Source: Vanilla planifolia
Taxonomy: Eukaryota; Streptophyta; Magnoliopsida; Asparagales; Orchidaceae
Length of the DNA: 64,000 nt
Reading direction: 5' to 3'
NCBI GenBank assembly: GCA_023846275.1
Contig: CM043865.1
Location: 34,114,412-34,178,411, forward strand
A model generated the notes under the pieces. It ran no database searches. It saw nothing but the letters and a program-made list of their open reading frames with translations, and was not told where the DNA came from. Below are positions 60,720 to 64,000 of the stretch, piece by piece (the stretch's first letter is position 1; the number at the start of each line of letters is the position of its first letter). A program made the position numbers and the translations under genes.

Positions 60720-62800
60720 ATTAAAATTATTTTATTTATTTTCATAATTTTAATTTAGCAATAACAAAATAATCTTAAAGCTAAAGAGACATTTCAATGT
60801 TAATATTTAGTTAATGATTTTAAATGTTAATATTATATGGACATTATATTATTATTATCTAAAGCTTGTAATTTGTTATGTTTTATTTAATATTATTTAA
60901 ACTTTTTTAGTTTTATGTTTAATATCAAGATGATTGAGATATAGATTTCAACAAAATTTAAATATCATGCATGTTCTTTTGTAGAAAAAAATTACAATTT
61001 TGAAATACTATAAAATTAAATATTTAATATATTTAAATAACATTGATTATTATGTTTAAATTAATGCACCAAGTTTTTCTCAAATAGAATGCAGGTAGAC
61101 AAGAAGACAAATACGGTTTTCAATTAGGTTAGATAAGTGACTTAAGAGAATGTGTTGGTCACACTATAAAAATAATTCAATTCATTGTGAATTTTCAAAA
61201 ATATTAATTGGTGTTGGGTGAATTAAAATAGTTTTAATAAAATATATTATTTATTTTTTAATGATAAAATATAGAAATATGTTTAACTTCATATATATAG
61301 ATACGTAATCCATGGATATAATTTTTTATGTATTTCAATTATGGATGACCAAATGATAATATTAATCAAATGATTGATAAATATTAAATATATAATGGGA
61401 TTTAAATAATAATATTTTTTATTTAAAAAATCTATTTTTCATATTAGGAGTTAAACTATTTTTTATAAATAATAAAAATAATGAAAATAAAAAATGAATC
61501 TTTGAAGCTCTTTCTTAGTTGTATTGGTTTCGATTAAACTGTCAATACTTAGCTTTAATTATAAACCATGAAGAAGCTTCAATTCAATGGTTATAATAAT
61601 TATTATTTATTAGTTTTCAATAATTATAAACACTATCAACAAGGTAATATTTGGATCTTATATAGAGATATTGTGAGGAAGATGTTATAAGTGCATTCCA
61701 ATACAATCTCATTTATTTTACATTTTTATTATTAATGATATCTCTCTATTTCTTACGAATTTATTTTATTTTCTTTGCTTTTGATTAAGAAGATTCTTAA
61801 TCAATTTTTCTGAGAAGGCCTAAACAAAATATTTTACTAAACTTTTTCAAAAAATATTAAAATAACCATTAGTTCAATTGTTTTTGGACTCTTTTAATAT
61901 GCTATATTTTAGTATTCTATGACTAATTTACCCAAATACTCCACCAAGCTTATTTGACTAAAGTTGTCCATCTAATAAAAAGGCCTCTTTTCTTTTGTAC
62001 TAACCCAAATCACCCTCTAAATAACTTAGTCCCACTTAACACTTGGAAGATTTGTTTCCTATTTTCTCTTGGATGTTATGTGTAACCTTTGCACTTGTCT
62101 ATCATTATTTCCAAATCACTTAAGATCTAAAACATTAAATATTCATCTAATGCTAATAGATCTTTTACTAATATATAATTCTTTAAGTTTATCCAATCAT
62201 ATCACTTACCTTATTAATCTATCAAATTCACCTAACTAATTATATTATCCCATTTGTCCTCATAAAAACTTATCTCTAACAAATAAAAGGACAACAACTA
62301 GAATTTAGATATACGCATTAAAATTGTAAAACTCTTCGCTATCTTTCATATGCTTTCTCACTATGCCTTGAGCTTTCTTACACTAACATTGTTTTTTTTT
62401 TCTTTATAACAAAAGGCCATAATAATTTATGCTATGAATATTTTTTTATGTTATCAATTGTTGATTATATTATAATATATTTATGCCCCTTTTTGTGATT
62501 AACCAATTTGAATTGATATTCTTACATGTGAATATCAGATTAATTCTTATATATTAACCAAAGATCATCTTTGATGTTAATGGATTTTCTTTACAATTTT
62601 ATTTTTAAGTAACAAAAGAATAAATCTTTCAACCTTGGCTGATTACTACATAATTAATCTAACTGAATTAATATTGTCAAGTCAATTTGGCATTTCTTGA
62701 GTCAAGTGGAATTTTTCTCAATGGAGTTTCCCAATATAGTTTTAGAATCTTCATTAACTTCTTGTTATTTCTGAAACTTATTGGGTTTTGAATTCAACAG
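60720..62800. other. A+T-rich intergenic DNA, no gene
   Basis: Low-complexity A+T DNA without supported frames or recognisable repeats. Confidence 0.55.
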
Positions 62801-62986
62801 CCCATTTATATGTTGCGAAACTCCGACGAAATAACCCTACCGATGTTTTCAACTTTTTTCCTTAGCTTCTTTTCCTCGATCTATCGCCTCCTTCTGCCGT
62901 AGCCCATCTTCACCCTTGGATTTTTCCGCTTGCTGCGGCTGTGGCTCTGAAAAGCTCCAATTTCTTTGGCGTCCTCTCGAATAGAA

Positions 62987-63181
62987 ATGCAGGTTCGCCA
63001 AATGCGGCTCTTCGAAGAAAAGTCGTGCTTTTTGATAAGCTTGTGGAGAATTGAAGACGATAAGGCTAACCACGCCCAGCATTTAGCATCAAGAGTTCCA
63101 GTTCATGTTCTTCAAGTTGAAAAATATATGCTCTTATGTAAGAAACCTAACCCTCCCTCCGTTCCTCTCTCTCATATGTGA
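62987..63181 (+). CDS. Putative short coding exon, 64 codons, function unknown
   Basis: Within a G+C-richer island (62820-63180) an ATG at 62987 opens a 64-codon frame (MQVRQMRLFEEKSCFLISLW at the start) ending TGA at 63179-63181. The text LYAT|GTAAGAAACC near 63137 is a good splice-donor context, so the exon may end there. Joining to the acceptor-like GCTTTACAG near 63235 would create an immediate stop, giving about 50 residues. A second short frame starts at 62812 (MLRNSDEITL). Both could be the leader of a small or non-coding transcript. No domain was recognised. Confidence 0.3.
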   Translation: MQVRQMRLFEEKSCFLISLWRIEDDKANHAQHLASRVPVHVLQVEKYMLLCKKPNPPSVPLSHM

Positions 63182-63620
63182 AACGTGAATCGGAATTATC
63201 TGTGTATTGGTTGTAGCATACCTGTTGCTTTACAGAAGTCTGAATTTGCCTTGCCTTACACTATTATTTGATGTAAACTGGTAATAATCGAATCATTAGG
63301 TAGCTGTATAAAGTTCAATGCGATCGATTTATTATTTGGTATCATGTGCATGAAACAAAGGTTTTATTGAAGGTTTACTTGTGTTCTTATCTTGCGTTTT
63401 AGTGTTCTTGAAGGTTTACTTGTATTTATATATAAACATGTTGATGCATTCTCAAAGTACAAGTATTCCTAAATGATCATCACAAGAATGACAAACTAAT
63501 ATTTCAATCAAGCACGAACCCATAAAAATCTACATGCTTTTATTCTGAGAAAGAGGAAAGAAAAAATAAAAAAATAATAACAAGGAATGTGCATCAAAAC
63601 TCTTGAAAACCAACTTTTCG

Positions 63621-64000
63621 CTATCTGTGAAAGCTTCTTCTCCTCAGGACATCTCCAATTCTCCCCAAAACTGTCTTCTTCTTCTTATGGTTTGCCGCAA
63701 CTGTCTCATTGAACGGTGTTATCTCTAAACGATCAGAATTACTTGGGTTTAAGCTTCTCCTCTCATCGCCGAACAAAGATGAAGGGACTTGCATATCGGA
63801 CATGTTGCTAATGGAACCAAACATCCTATTTTTATGGCGGATCGATCCTCCAATGGCATAACTTGAGCCTTCAAGCAGTCCAACCTCGCCCACTGAATGC
63901 CTGCGTCGGACTTGATGGTTATCTTGTTTCCATCTCTCAAACGAAAGTATTTTGTTACTCTTCCTTGCCTCAGGAATTTTGACCTTTGAGAGTCCAAGTG
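63621..64000 (-). CDS. C-terminal part of an unrecognised gene, cut by the right edge
   Basis: One minus-strand frame is open from the window edge to the stop at 63621-63623, giving the last 126 residues. It runs LGLSKVKIPEARKSNKILSF..., then a basic patch (QVRRRHSVGEVGLLEG), a Gly/Ser/Asn-rich stretch with MFGSISNMSDMQVPSS, and ends KKKKTVLGRIGDVLRRRSFHR. The charge-rich, low-hydrophobicity tail has no membrane segment. The text RRRHSVGE resembles a basophilic kinase site, but that is only a motif match. The start lies beyond the window, so no family can be named. Base composition is balanced, as in the other real genes. The 82-codon frame at 63749-63997 is a shadow. Confidence 0.7.
   Translation of the reverse strand, partial: LGLSKVKIPEARKSNKILSFERWKQDNHQVRRRHSVGEVGLLEGSSYAIGGSIRHKNRMFGSISNMSDMQVPSSLFGDERRSLNPSNSDRLEITPFNETVAANHKKKKTVLGRIGDVLRRRSFHR

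Noticed and set aside
1..64000. tRNA or rRNA genes
   Set aside because: No cloverleaf with intact A and B boxes or rRNA core sequence was recognised by eye; tRNA-like matches were only primer-binding sites.

Overview
The window is a nuclear genomic segment from a flowering plant; the species cannot be fixed from the sequence. Evidence for a plant: a RING-H2 ATL ubiquitin ligase, a classical arabinogalactan protein with a GPI signal, spliceosomal introns, and Ty3/gypsy, Ty1/copia and LINE remnants of plant type. Intergenic DNA is very A+T-rich, with long (AT)n runs. The few genes stand out as G+C-richer islands that keep their CpG.

Layout. 0-0.7 kb: a possible terminal exon. 0.7-12.4 kb: no convincing gene, but three Ty1/copia LTR-like blocks (about 2.64-3.5, 6.52-8.26 and 8.73-10.03 kb); the last is still G+C-rich and the youngest-looking. 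12.5-13.5 kb: an intronless ATL-type RING-H2 E3 ligase on the minus strand. 15.4-21.45 kb: a five-exon plus-strand gene for a 176-residue protein of unknown function; its 5.2-kb fourth intron holds a decayed sense-strand LINE. 22.3-27.7 kb: degenerate gypsy-type LTRs. 32.45-32.98 kb: an intronless gene for a small coiled-coil protein with a C-terminal membrane anchor. 34.9-38.1 kb: a copy of a dispersed repeat, then a truncated minus-strand gypsy element (gag, PBS, LTR). 42.08-42.54 kb: the arabinogalactan protein on the minus strand. 43.5-52.2 kb: an old gypsy element with 2.4-kb LTRs and recognisable protease, RT, RNase H, integrase and C-terminal remnants, full of stops. 52.2-62.8 kb: nearly empty A+T-rich DNA with two small G+C-richer islands. 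62.8-63.2 kb: a possible short exon. 63.6 kb to the right edge: the 3' end of an unrecognised minus-strand gene.

The genes form no operon or pathway; they are isolated single-copy genes in a transposon-rich region. The most unusual observations are: two near-pure homopolymer insertions flanked by perfect 12-bp duplications, which look like poly(A)-only retroposition; a primer-binding-site-like motif carried inside both gypsy LTRs; a 1.5-kb inverted LTR pair bracketing a gene; and a tandemly duplicated RT segment in the intronic LINE. I found no convincing new gene system.
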